A program made the translations under genes and the position numbers. A stretch of 64,000 nt of DNA from Allacma fusca (Eukaryota > Arthropoda > Collembola > Symphypleona > Sminthuridae), in the NCBI GenBank assembly GCA_947179485.1, contig OX359250.1:33118654-33182653 (forward strand), read 5' to 3'. This document shows, piece after piece, positions 40,729-52,922 of the stretch; positions within the stretch are counted from its first letter, which is position 1; every line of letters begins with the position of its first letter. The notes beneath the pieces were generated by a model that worked only from the letters and a program-made list of their open reading frames with translations, was not told the origin of the DNA and made no database searches.

Positions 40729-42896
40729 TAAGGACCAAGTTGGTGGGTTCTACAGAAGACGAAGGGTGACATTGCACTCACTCCACAGAGAGGAGAGTCA
40801 CGTATGCAAATTGTGATAGAAAGACCATTAACCGACCCGGAATAATTAGTGCACGACACCCGGAGCACTTTAGAATTTCCTTTTCTTACTTGTCACTAAT
40901 TACTAAACTCATTCCTGAGAAAGCATAAATGCATGAAGGAGGAGAACATAGCTCACTTCCACCTCTTCCTCGTCGGTTTGACTTTACAGACCGTACCGCG
41001 TATGTAGGGACTGGTTAGACCGAATGAAGACTCCATGTAGAAAAGTTGGACTAAAGAAGCCGGTAATATCTTTTCCTTCCTTCCACCTTCCTTCCCTTCA
41101 TGAAGGTTAACTTACCTTTAGCCCTTTATATTTCCAAGCGGGGCCTTTTGTTGAATATTTGATGACCCCACCGTTGCCTTTCAAGTTTCAATTACCAAGA
41201 TATGAGATCTTATTTACTCTTAGTCAATCTTCTCACGTTAATCATAACAAATTACCAAACACAGCTCTGTATCAAAAGATCCTCGAGTAGGATGGGAATA
41301 ATAAAATAATTACAAAAATTACTTTTCCTACTAACTTCCATCGCTCGAACAGAAGTTTTTAAGTAGTTCCTTACATTCCTCATTATAATTTCCTCAAGAA
41401 CAACACAGGCGGGGAGCAAATGTCTACGCTCAACCCCGGCTCGGATGTGACCCGACAATACTGCTCACTTGATGGTACATTTTTTGGTATCACCCGTGAA
41501 GTTTTAACCAGTAATTAATTTGTAGCGCTTCGGACTTACAATATGCTTCATAAGATTATTGCATGCTGAGAAGAAAACATAGAACTAACATGAGAGCACT
41601 TCAGATGAACGTGAAACTAATTAAATAATTAAGTTTTAAATTTAAGTACAGGCATGGTGGCTGCGTTCGGCTAAGAAATTAAAATGTTTCCATGCATTGA
41701 ACCGTTACTTTGGGATACAGTGATTACTTACAAGTCGTTGAAGATTTAGATCATTGTACAAGCACCGTTTTGGCATAGGAAGCCATCAAACAATGATTAT
41801 AATTGTGGTGAAAATTTTACCTTTAACTCGAAAGACCATTGTTGCGTACGAAGATAATTATTCATATGCAGAGTTACCGAAAGTGAGCTACAAGGATAAT
41901 TACTCCGGATATCTTACTTACGTTTCAAAAGTACAGCCCTGGGCTTAGCTTGCTTCCTCCGAGACATCCTAATCTATGAAGGTATGCAAGAAGTGTTGAC
42001 CTGGTAATCAATTAGTTCTCAAAATGATTGGCGACAATCATGTGAGAAAAAGATCGGTTCATCCGAAATTACTCCGGCGGTTGGAAATCACAAACGTCCA
42101 CTGCACGTAGAACCATTTCACCGGCAGCACGTGTTCCACAAAGTGTATATGCACTCAATTGCACTGATTCTCCAGGACTGTATGCAAGTCCGAGGGGTAA
42201 AGAGCACAGCACGGGTACACACGAAACTCACTATCCATCAACTGTTCTTGGCTGCCTTGGTTATAGCGGTGGTGAACAGTTCGGGTCTGACGGTTCTGGC
42301 GTAGACAGGCTGAATATTCAATCAATCCATAACATGTAATAGTGTTGTTGAGAAAAATTGAGTGGAATTTGTATGGTGTGAAGAAAAGAAGCACCAAACG
42401 TGGAACTACACTAGTCGAGAGTTTTGCGGCATGTGAATGAAATAACCTTGCCGGAGCGGAGGATACTTAATCCGGGAGAAATCCCTAAGGAACTGTACCT
42501 TACGCAAGCGTATGCATTCTCCCAGACTGGCGATTACTTCCCCGAAAAAAATATTCAAGATTTTAATGCTTTCTATCCAAAGTTACATTAAATGATTTTA
42601 TTCTTATTCCTACTTATTTTTGATACACCTGACTACTGCTTCTAAAGCTAAATCTTGATGCTACAATATACAAATGACGCATTCGTTCAAGTATGAAGTA
42701 AAAATTGGAAAATAAATTAATTTTAAAATATATTTCAAAATATTTTGGCTTTGAAGACATGTTTAAATACTTTATACAATTAATCCTCAACTTACCACGA
42801 TTTAATGTCTTTTATCACGCAACCTTAAAATTTAATACTTAAAATAACCGTCGTTGAACAAAACGACAGAAGCTAATGACGGAAATTTTTTCGACG
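40726..42896. other. intergenic region downstream of CENP-L; edge of GA-rich domain
   Basis: No supported gene. C/T-rich blocks persist to about 41,100. From about 42,500 the sequence becomes more AT-rich and loses the GA/CT microsatellites. A possible CENP-L polyadenylation signal (AATAAA on the minus strand) lies at 42597-42602, 295 nt past the CENP-L stop. Confidence 0.5.
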
Positions 42897-45000
42897 CTAC
42901 GACGTCACGTCATCAGTCTTCGAACTGACCCCACTTTCAACTAACCATGTCAAAGATTCTAGTAGCTCAAATAAAATGTCTTCAGTGTTAACTTTGGCTC
43001 GAATCTGAAATTAAAAGAATAGATAATAGTATAATTAGTGTAACTTATATATCCTTGAAACAAGAAATCCATTTCACCCTACAGTAAGAAAATAACGAAG
43101 CCAGCCGAAACCATTGGTCTCCAGTTGATGCTTTCTTTTCAAAATTTCTTCATTCAAAGCAATAATAGAATTAGAAAATAAGAAAATATAAAATACTTAC
43201 ACAATATTAAGAAATAAGTCGGGTAAAAAAAAGCATACGACATGAGTACAATTGGATCAGTGGAACGAAATAAAGAATGATATAACACCAGCGAAACATC
43301 TAAGCTAATTTAAATTAAACCATGGTGGCAAAAATAAATATTTCTTACCACTCCTTCTTTCGCGACGCGCATCGTAGGAGATTTAATCTTGCTCACTGAC
43401 GTATGAAACCCAGTACCGATCGAACTCTTATCTAAAGATTCAAAAATGTTGTACCACATAGTTGAAATATTTGCACTGGACGATGCATCTAATCTGTAAG
43501 CACAAGTAAAACAGTCATATATTGTCATCTCTAAAGGTAAGCTAGTACAATTAATTGAAACTGCTCTTACTTTATTGCATTCTCAAAATGCCATATAGGG
43601 ATGGATCCTTCGTACGTAATTAGTTTTCCCCTACTGTTGACACAGAATTCGATGTCTACCTTTGTGTTATGTCTTAAAAGGTCATTATTTATGCAGTAAA
43701 TAATCCATCGGCCAAAAATAATTTTCAGATTTAACGAAGATAGTGTTTTCAAAGATATAATATAACATGAGAATATTTCTTCAAGTTCTGCTCTTATAGA
43801 ACTGAAAACTGTTTCAGGACCCGCGATTAGTAAAACAGGACTGTTAGAAACCGATGAATTAGATGACAATTTCCTTTTTGAGTTTCTGCAAGTTACGAGA
43901 CCCCGGAGTATGACATTCCACTCATCGCTAAAATGCAAATTAATATTAATCCAAATTAATATTTACATTATAGTTATATTATTTTTATATAGTTTTACTG
44001 GCATGCATTCAATGACATCCGTGATTTATTATGAGTAAACTTTATCGAAAAAGGCAATACTAGACTTCAAAAGATAACTGGGGCAGCAAAAAGTAAACTG
44101 TAAATTCCTTTAAGAATATTTTCTATGAATTCAAAATATCACAAATCCTACTACAGTTCAGCGGTATTTGCTTATTTAAAAAATACTTGAAATTAAAAAT
44201 CATTACGGTTTTTCCACATATCATTGAAACCCTGATACCATGCAATCTAACCGTACGAATAAATTTTCAGTTTCTGAGGATAAGCTACACATTTTAAAAA
44301 TTATTCGGAATTATTAAAAGAATCTAAGTAGATTAAGAGTTCTTAAAGAATCACTAGGACAATAACAACAGAAACAATGTTATCAATTAGAACAAAAGTA
44401 AATACACAATTACTTCTCTTCACGGTCTTCCAGGCACCTTCTGCACACTTCAAAATAAATTGTCTCCCCATCTTCATCTCGGCGTTTCACATGATGGTAT
44501 CTTTTCATATTGACCTGATACGTCCAATCCTTTTTGTTACTCTGGTATGCGCACTTCTCGTGTAGTGCTAATGTTAGTCTTCTCTCATACCGAGTAAAGT
44601 TGTCCACCCCCACAACTTTGTAAAGTCGTGTCATTTTGTAAAGCTTACAAGCCTTTTGGAAAAAACCTGTGTAAGAAATTTACAAAACACATTAGCCCAG
44701 ATAATTTTTCATACTGGTTAACTCTACGAGTTAGTTTGATGTTACCCACAAGAAAACCTATTTTGAATGAATAGAATTCGCCAAGAACAATAATTAAAAA
44801 TTAATTTTTAAAAGAATCTAACTTTTCATAGTGTTCAGGAACTCCAAACTTTCCAAGTCCTCAATTTCATCTTCAGATGACACACTGGATTCCTCCCTCC
44901 TACGTCTCTTGGATTTTGACTCTTTTACCGGATCATGGCTCCTCTTTTGCCCATTTCTATTCCGTACAGGATTTGCATTTCGAAGTTTCGGGGGGACCAT
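42897..45000 (-). CDS. CENPL: CENP-L-like inner kinetochore (CCAN) subunit
   Basis: Five minus-strand exons: 45000-44823, 44666-44414, 43927-43571, 43493-43349 and 43004-42897 (TAG stop). All junctions are GT-AG and all phases agree (1, 2, 2, 0), giving 346 residues, the size usual for CENP-L. ATG at 45000 follows an upstream in-frame GTG that would not serve as a start. Residues 29-35 (KSKRRRR) look like a nuclear localisation signal, followed by an acidic Ser/Glu patch. Residues 74-76 (LYK) and the following Tyr/Arg-rich segment, the LLIAGP motif at 176-181 with the SLNLKIIFG stretch after it, a MWYNIFESL helix near 273 and a hydrophobic C-terminal helix match, in order, the conserved blocks I know from CENP-L/Fta1 (Sim4 family). 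CENP-L pairs with CENP-N in the constitutive centromere-associated network. The match was made from memory, without a search; this family diverges fast, so paralogues cannot be excluded. Confidence 0.75.
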
Positions 45001-47863
45001 TATCAGCTCCACTCACCGCAATTCTCTTTAAAAATTCAACCTAAAAAGTAATGAAAACATTCAACACCATTTTAGTTTAAGGAATGCATTCGATTAGCCT
45101 TTATTATTCATAATTCAGTAACTATTTCCCTACCATCACACACAAATCACATTCACCAAGGTTATACTACCATAAATATCCCCCCAAAAATTAGAAACTA
45201 CAATATCAGTCCGCAACATACAAAACCCGCAAGTGTCCCCAGCCCCCACTCACAGAACCCGTACTTCGTAATTGTCCCAATAGTTTAAACATTTAAAAAA
45301 AAACATTATTGTAAACACTATAAAAACATTGTAAAAATTGTACAACTCCGATTATGAAATACAAAAAATGTGTAGCTGGCAAAGAGAGGATTGTTCCGTG
45401 GTATCCAAAACCATCATCTCATTTTGAAAATCCGATCAGAAGCACAAACACTTCAAAATTAATTTTTCACTCATATTTCAGATCTTCGAATTCGTTGAAG
45501 ATGATGGTAATGCCCCGAACGTTCAAGCCAGGTTAAAATATTTTGGGTTAGTTATCACTCTTCACTTCGGGTTCTGTCAACTGGGACATTTATCGAAATT
45601 TGACTTTTGATTATTTTTGGGCATTTATCGCTTAAAGTATTTTTTAAATAGTTATTGCATATAGCATTTCTGGGACAGGTTTCGTATATAGTAACCACTT
45701 ACCTATAATATTTACGTCAATACAGAGTAATTAATCGCTGTTGATTGTAGATAACAATTTTCTCACTTTTCAAAACTGTGCCAATTTGATGACATACAAA
45801 CTTTGCCGTCAGAACTTATCGTCCGATTTAACACAACTAAACACAACAAATTACTTTAAATCACCTGTTTCAAAAATAAACTATTACTGGGTATAGACTG
45901 TCACAGTTTTTGGATTCCCCAATATATTTAATTATTTTTTTAAATATACATTGTACTTGTACAATAAATGGCAACTTCTTTTTTAATTATTTTTTGGCGC
46001 CAACTGGAACGTTACACCTTTTAACGGCCGGGCAAACACGCACGTACTGAACTTCCCTATAACTAAGCTCCACTTCCAGCGTCAACTATACCCCCGTAAT
46101 ATCAATGTGAGCAGTTTAAATCATACACCCTGCAATGTGTTATTGGCGGGAATTGGAACTGCCTTACGCCAGCCAATTAGGATCACTTTCTAAAACATGT
46201 CTAGTCTCGCTGTTGTTTAAACTCCACGCCAGTAGTCACTAGTCCTCAACTTCCCTCTGATTATTTCAGCGTCAGTCCCCTCAGTCTTTTGAAATTCCTT
46301 TTATAATTACTAAAAAAAATATAAAAAAATGCCTATATAAATATAATTACTTGGTATACTCTCATACTCTCTAGCATTACCACCATTACTCATATAGCCT
46401 CTCAAGGAACCAAGTTACACATTTTTTAGGAAAGTGAAGTGAACTTTAAAAAACCACTGTGACTCCTTCAATTAAAAAAAAGTACTCCAAAATCTAAATA
46501 ATTCCTTCGTTGAATTTATGAAATTGTTTTAATTCATGTATGATTAATTAAAATACATTGTACAGCCTTATTTGCATTCAACTTCTATAAAAAATAATTC
46601 CCTTTAAAAATGACTGACTCAGAGAAACATTAAACACAACTACTGATATAATAATATTTCTGAGAATATTGCCAATTGAAATACATATTTAGTCATTGGC
46701 GAAAGCCTATAAGACCGTAAATTACACAAATAAGATAATTAAGCCCTCTGGGAAATTTACCCTACCTGAGTTTTATTTATTTTAATTAATTAACAATTAA
46801 TATTCAACGAATCATTTTTAATTAGACCATATTTTCAGAAGCGGGATTACATTTATAGTGAACTCAAACAAGACGACTGTTCTATTTGACTCTTGGTGTT
46901 AGACTGGCCTTCAAACAAGCTGAAACCTTACAGTACTTAAAGGAACATTTCGTTTCACTTTGCCCCTACAAATAAGCCAGTCGCCCCGGAATGGTTATAA
47001 TGTTAGAGCTAGAGCTAAACCCTGGAAGCAATTCGGCCTCCTCAAGCCCCCAGCCTAATGGAGAGTGCAGGACGGCTCCGCACTGTGGGAATAGAGTAGT
47101 ACGTTACGTTCATGTTGTATTTACAAACATACATACATACTCATACTTGGGTTTGTTATTACTATTTAACGAAGTACTTATATGCTGTGGGCTACCATGC
47201 TAACTGGAGTGTATTAAATCCTTACTCCAGTTAAATGGAACGGTAGTGAGTAGAGCTGAGTGAGTGGTTAAATGTGCACTTCAAAGAATGTCAATCTAAG
47301 ACTGAGGAGGGAGAGGACACTTTAATTCTGTGCTTTACATATGTTGTGGTCCCCTGTGACTAGAGTCTTCGGAAGGAAGCAATGGCATCTTAACTAGAGC
47401 GCTCGGCTATACATACGTACGTACGTGAGACGAGTTTTGAAGGAAAAAAGTCCCTAAAGGTAAGCCAACTATAAGTACTATAACCAGTGCTGATGGTGTG
47501 TGTGTATGAGTTGTGAGTTTGAGTTTGAGTTTGAGGTCCCCATATATATATATGCAGGGACAGTGTTATAAACAGAAGAAAGTCTGTGAAGAACATGCAG
47601 AAACGAAGGATTAAATCGGCTCAGTCCATAACCTCGGCGGATTTTTGTTTGAAAAAATTAACAAGAAGTGGCTCGTCTTGTTAGAGGAGTTGGCGCGATT
47701 TTGGATGCATCACCATCTGAAAGGCTGTTGGGACTTTCGGAGTTCGGAGTGCAGTTGGGTCGCTGCAAGAAGGAAGAACCGAAGATATATAATAATATTC
47801 AGGGGGGTTTAACAATTGGTCCATGACTTGATCTGGGTCACTTCGGTGAGCCGGGATTGGACA
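45001..47863. other. divergent intergenic region between CENP-L and FCP1
   Basis: About 2.9 kb that must contain the promoters of the divergent CENP-L (-) and FCP1 (+) genes. AT-rich at 45.0-46.9 kb. Two E2F-type motifs lie about 1 kb upstream of CENP-L. Nearer FCP1 there are (ACAT)n near 47130, ACGTACGTACGT at 47415-47426, (GT)n at about 47495-47506 and (GAGTTT)n at 47515-47536. TATATATATATG at about 47542-47553 could be an FCP1 TATA-like element, but this is weak. No protein-coding frame here is convincing. Confidence 0.5.
45992..46152. promoter_or_regulatory. two E2F-type motifs upstream of CENP-L
   Basis: TTTTGGCGCCAA (45992-46003) is a near-perfect E2F palindrome and TTGGCGGGAA (46143-46152) matches the E2F/DP consensus. 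They sit 140 bp apart and about 1 kb from the CENP-L start codon. E2F control would suit a kinetochore gene expressed in S/G2, but the distance means they may belong to an unseen upstream exon or to another transcript. Confidence 0.4.
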
Positions 47864-50800
47864 ATGGAACTGGAACTGCCACTTGACAAGACGGTGAAGA
47901 TAGTGAATTGGAAGGTGAAGGAGGGGAATAGTATTCATCCGGGGAATATCATCTTTGAGTATGTGGAGTGTGGGCCGGATGGGAAGGAAGGTCAGTCAGG
48001 GGCGAGACTTAAGTTTAAGGCAACACAGCCCGGAGTCGTGAAGAAGATTTTGATTGAGAAAGGATCTAATGTTTCTAAAGGGTGAGCTAAAAATAAAAGT
48101 GGTGGGAGGAAGAACATTGTAATCATATTTTTTGATGGGAGAGTTAGCGTGTTTTTTGTTGATTGGAAATATTTTTGTTTTTGTAGAGCGAAGCTTTTGG
48201 TCCTTGATCCGGCGGAGCAATGTACGCATCCTATCGTTATGCATGACATGTGCGGTGTTTGCAGTCAAGACTTGAGGAAATTGGATGAGAATAAGTCCAC
48301 GGCGGCATCTGTGGCTATGGTTCACTCGGTACCTGGATTGAAAGTCAGCATGGAGGTGGGTGGTGATTGTAGCTGTCATGTAGTGTCACTGGATAATAAA
48401 TTACTGGTATCTCATCCTGCCGGTTGAAAGTAGAGGATACTTATAATGGACTTTCAAGGTTACCGTTGTGGTTAGGTTTTCGCGCTCTTTTTTTTTTGCC
48501 ACGTGAAGTTAAAGGATGATACTTTATTAAGATTGTTAAGATTCTGTGGGATTTTATTTAATGTGTAGGATGGATTTTGATGGATGGGGGAACATTATAA
48601 TTTGTTACAGGAGGCGCAGATGCTGGGGAAACTGGATGAGCAACATTTGATCAAGGAGAGAAAACTAGTTTTGTTGGTTGATTTGGATCAAACTCTTATA
48701 CACACAACTAATGATAATGTGCCTCATAATCTGGAGGTAGGGTTTTAATATATTGGGGAATGAAGAGAAGGATGGTTGATGAAATGGTGCTTAAATGATT
48801 TATTTGATGGGTTTGATTCCAGAATGTTTTTCATTTTCAACTACGATCACACGGGTCGGTATGGTACCACACGCGTGTTCGTCCGGGAACTCAGACCTTC
48901 CTGGAAAAAATGAATAAATATTTCCAACTTCATATTTGCACCTTTGGAACACGACAGTATGCGAATACAATTGCACAGTATTTAGATCCCAGGGGCAAGT
49001 TTTTCTCCGATAGGATACTTTCCAGAGATGAATGTTTCAGTCATAATTCTAAGACCGCCAATTTGAAGGAGCTGTTTCCCAGGGGTGATCACATGGTAGG
49101 GCTTTTTCTGAACATTTTTTGTTGCCGTGGAATGACTTGATGTTAATTTAAATGTCGCGTTATCACGTAAATATTTAAGGTATGCATAATCGATGATCGA
49201 GAAGATGTTTGGAGCTTTGCGACCAATCTTATACACGTGAAACCTTACCACTTCTTCCGACATACGGGTGATATTAATGCTCCTCCTGGTTTGACCAAAA
49301 AAGACGATGATGATAAGGTAGGATTTGAGTTCCCCAGTGACATGGACACAACTATTACCAACACTACGTCGGAGGAGGGAGAAGCGTCGGAAAAATCTAG
49401 TGTTCCCGATATTCCCGAAGACAGCAATAGTAAAGTACAAACGACGGGTGAAGCGCATTCCCAAATCAAGCAAGTAAATGATAAAGTGATTGAGGCGAAC
49501 AAGGATGTAGAAATAGAAGCAGGAGAGATCGTAGATGAAGAAAGGTCCTTGGATGAGAATGAGAATAAAGATGAACCAATTGACAATGAAAAAAACAAAG
49601 AACCCGTCAGTGACCCCAGTGCCTGCAATAATGTTCCAGATCTCGAAATCAAGTCAGTGTCTACAGATTCAAGTAACTTGAATTCGGTCAATGAAATCAG
49701 TGAGACTGAAATAAAATTACAGAACGATGAATCTGGAGACAGTGAGTTAAAGAAGGACAACGGTGAATCGCTCGAGAAGGAACAAATTATTAGTGTGAGT
49801 AAACCCACGATTCATTCAGAAGAAAAGGATCTAGATTCGGAAGACACTTGCGTCTTGCCGAAGGAAGAAAGTGTGAACACAGTAAGTGAAGACGTTGATA
49901 TGAAGTCAGATATAGAAGTTGAACCGGAAATAAAGAGCTCCGCCATCTCTGAAGAAACGATTAAGGACGTACAAACAAGTGAAGACGTTGATATGAAATC
50001 AGATATAGACGTTGATCGAGAAATAAAAAACTCTGTCGTCTCTGAAGAAATGATCAAGGACGTACAAACAAGTGAAGACGTTGTTATGAAATCAGAAGAT
50101 ATAGAAGTTGATCGAGAAATAAAAAACTCTGTCGTCTCTGAAGAAACGATTAAGGACGTACAAACAAGTGAAGACGTTGATATGAAATCAGAAGATATAG
50201 ACGTTGATCGGGAAATAAAAAACTCTGTCGTCTCAGAAGCAACAAGTTTGGCGAAAGAATCAGCAGTTATTGGTAATAAATCAAGTACAGAGTCAAGTAA
50301 GAAAAGCGCTAGCCCAGATGTCATTAAAGTGCAAGACCCTGATGACTATTTGCTATACCTGGAGGAAATTCTTCTGTCAATTTACAAGGCCTATTATGAC
50401 CTGTACGACGACATGGTTCAAAAAGGCAAGCCAGGTGTTCCAGATGTTAAAACTGTGATTCCATATGTGAGACAGAAAGTTTTAAAGGTCTGTCAGCGTT
50501 ACTCGATTTTCTGCTTTAATTTAATGTGCCTTATACTTTTCATTTTAATTAGCTGATATTGTTTTGCCGGTTGACTCGTTTTGTATAATTTTTTTTAATA
50601 TTCTTAGGGTACCAGTATAGTTTTCAGTGGTGTCATTCCAACTCAAGTTCAGCTGGAGAAAAGTCGACAATATGCTATTGCAATTAGCTTAGGCGCTCAT
50701 GTTAGCTCAAAAATTATCCCTCCTCCAAAACCAGGCTCTACTGTTAAACCAAATGAGCCTCCAACTACACATGTGGTGGCTGCTCGGGAAGGCACAGCAA

Positions 50801-51765
50801 AAGTTAATGAAGCCCGGAAGCGTTATAAATCTATCCATATTGTTACCCCTGACTGGTTGTGGTCATGTGCGGAGAGATGGGAGAGGTCGGAAGAGAAAAT
50901 ATTTCTTCTTTTCAAACAGAGGAAATTCAAAAGAAATCCACCTGCTCATTGTTCCAGTCCAGACCAGTCATCAAAACAACCCTCAGACCCTGATTATTTC
51001 ACATCTATTGATGGATTGCCGGTAGCAAGCGCCAATGTTGGTAAGAGAAAATTCAAAATTGTCGAGTAAATAATTTGCGACTTATTTTATCAGGAAGCTA
51101 GAGCAATAAAACATATATATTTTTAGCCGGACCGTCGTCTTCACGGCCTAACATTCCAGCGGGAAGAAAAGAAAGGACACCTAGTGGACGGTTCATGGAT
51201 ACAATTAACCCCCTCTTAACTTTCTCTATGCACGATTTAGAATGCATGGATCATGAAGTTGATGACATTTTTAATGAATCCGATAGTAGTAGTAGTACCG
51301 AGGAAGAGGGAGAGGTCAAGAAAGATCGTCAGGCAAGAAAGAAGAAATGCAAACCACAAATTGTGCAGCCGAAGCCGGAAATCGAAAAAGAATCTTCCTC
51401 AAACGATGATACTGGTAAGTAATTTCATTTTGTGAAGTATTATGGCTGAGCAATAATTTTATATTGCTAAAAAATTAACGTTACTGTGTATTATTACAGA
51501 AAATGAAAATGTGGGAAGCACTTCTGTGGTACTTGGAAAGCGTAAGCGATCTCCAGGACGGACTGAAACTGAAACAGAGGATGAACCTTTAAGCACAAGG
51601 TTTCGCCGGGGTGAACCTTTACCAAGTGATTTAGATACTCTGAATTTATTAAGTGGGTCGTCAGATGAAGATGATAATGGTCAAGTGGACCAAGATGACT
51701 GGATGGCGGAAGCTTTAGAACGAGAATTCCTTGATGAAAACTCTCAGTCCCAGGATACGGCGTAA
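47864..51765 (+). CDS. CTDP1: FCP1, RNA polymerase II CTD phosphatase
   Basis: Eight exons: 47864-48081, 48187-48355, 48611-48736, 48823-49095, 49180-50487, 50608-51040, 51127-51414 and 51500-51765. They encode 1,026 residues (the human protein is about 960). The enzyme dephosphorylates Ser2/Ser5 of the RNA polymerase II C-terminal repeat in the nucleus. Visible parts: an N-terminal biotinyl-like domain (about 1-90); a Cys-rich THPIVM..C..C segment (83-104); the FCPH catalytic domain with the DLDQT nucleophile motif at 153-157, SRDEC in exon 4 and CIIDDREDVW at 264-273; a long acidic linker with tandem repeats (498-617); a BRCT domain starting at 699 with a DWLW motif; and a C-terminal acidic DDWMAEALEREF helix that matches the TFIIF (RAP74)-binding tail. 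The ATG at 47864 has A at -3 and begins the conserved domain. The exon 5 donor is weak (AAAG/GTCTGT). Internal introns are 84-255 bp. Confidence 0.95.
49885..50244 (+). repeat. in-frame 93-96-bp tandem repeat inside FCP1 exon 5
   Basis: Four copies start at 49885, 49978, 50071 and 50167, with lengths 93, 93, 96 and about 78 bp. Each encodes 31-32 residues beginning SEDVDMKS and running through EIKNSVVSEE to IKDVQT. Copies 2-4 are much more alike than copy 1, which points to recent expansion. They lie in the disordered acidic linker between the phosphatase and BRCT domains. Confidence 0.92.
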
Positions 51766-52264
51766 ATATTAGTTAAATTCTAACCGTTGAATTGTAGAAA
51801 AAATTACATTCAGGGAAGGAAATGTTTTTCGTATGAACTAAATTTATTACACCGTTGTGATAAACCAGCACTTGTTTATTTATAGTTAAAAGCTTATTTC
51901 TGCTACTACTACATTTTGTGGATTTTTTAAATAGCGGTCATGAAATTGTCATCACAGGTGTAGGTTGTTATTTATCATGAGTTCATGAATTCTGGAACGG
52001 TGAACATAATGGTACAATTCATTTGGACTCTCCTGCGAAATTTCTTTTACTAAATTTTGTAGCAAACCAATTGTTACGTTTTCTATTTTAGTAAAAAAGA
52101 ATAATTTATGCGTAAAGCTTCACATGTTTCCCCCTGTCAATGTGCTTCATCCGCAATGTGCAATAATTCTTTTTTACAAAGCAATCCAAATTTTATTTGA
52201 TCACTCTTTACTTCAAAGATAACAATAATAATAAACAACTACGTATGAACCGGATAATGTACAC
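51766..52264. other. convergent 3' region between FCP1 and mRpS17
   Basis: About 500 bp between the FCP1 (+) and mRpS17 (-) stops, holding both 3' UTRs. AT-rich, no frame of note. The mRpS17 polyadenylation signal is annotated separately; no clear AATAAA was found for FCP1 before 52220. Confidence 0.6.
52192..52197 (-). terminator. polyadenylation signal of mRpS17
   Basis: AATAAA on the minus strand (TTTATT on +), about 70 nt past the mRpS17 stop codon. Confidence 0.55.
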
Positions 52265-52922
52265 TCAAGGCCAGGAAGCTTCTGGTTGGTCTCGGTCCGA
52301 GTAGTCATGCCACCTTTTGTAGCCCTTTTTATGTGACCAATCCTTCCGTCCTTCCTGCCAACCCCGGGGTGGTGCTTCATCATAGTTGAAAGCATTCTCA
52401 TTTTTACCCCACAACTGATCCCGTCTTTCCATGTCATCTCGGAACTCCACTGCGACACAGGGTTTGCCCGTTAAAGGATCTTTCACATCACCCATAGGAT
52501 ACACCACTTGGAGAATCTTATGAGTTATGTCCCGAGTCAACTGCTTCTCCAACAGCTCGATCAAAGCGATGTCCCCAACTTTGCATAATTTGTCCGGGTC
52601 GTGTGCATAGTAAGGATAGAACTTTGGGAAATACTGTAAGAACAATTACTCCAATTTTAGTTATTTTCAATTTCTAGTATTTCAGAAAAACATACATCAA
52701 AACTCCTCAATTATTTTTGAATTTCTGACTTCTATACGTTTCCTGGTAATTTCCCTACCCCATATAATATATTACCATATTTAGATTCGAATCAAACTCC
52801 AGCTTCTTGATGACCACATGTGCAGCGTTAGGAACTTCTGAAGGGTGGCATTTCGCTAAAAATATATCCCGGAGTGGTCGTTTAAAATTTTTCAGAACTT
52901 TTGCCGCACTTGTAGATGCCAT
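52265..52922 (-). CDS. MRPS17: mitochondrial small-subunit ribosomal protein uS17m (mRpS17)
   Basis: Two exons, 52922-52776 (49 codons, ATG at 52922) and 52633-52265, joined in phase 0 with a GT donor and a CTTACAG acceptor, give 171 residues. The core after the intron (YFPKFYPYYAHDPDKLCKVG, then ITHKILQVVYPMGDVKDP and LTGKPC) is the S17 OB-fold as found in mitochondrial S17 proteins; the LDxNLNMY-like junction (EFDSNLNM/Y) is also family-typical. The protein binds small-subunit rRNA in the mitochondrial ribosome. The C-terminal tail from about residue 108 (Trp/Asp/Lys-rich, ending EASWP) is an extension seen in the mitochondrial form. No strong amphipathic presequence is visible, though residues 1-20 are basic. 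The gene is convergent with FCP1. Confidence 0.92.

Noticed and set aside
49245..50324. Two long antisense frames (187 and 170 codons) opposite FCP1 exon 5
   Set aside because: They are shadows of the acidic, repeat-bearing FCP1 exon; the second only mirrors its 93-bp repeats.
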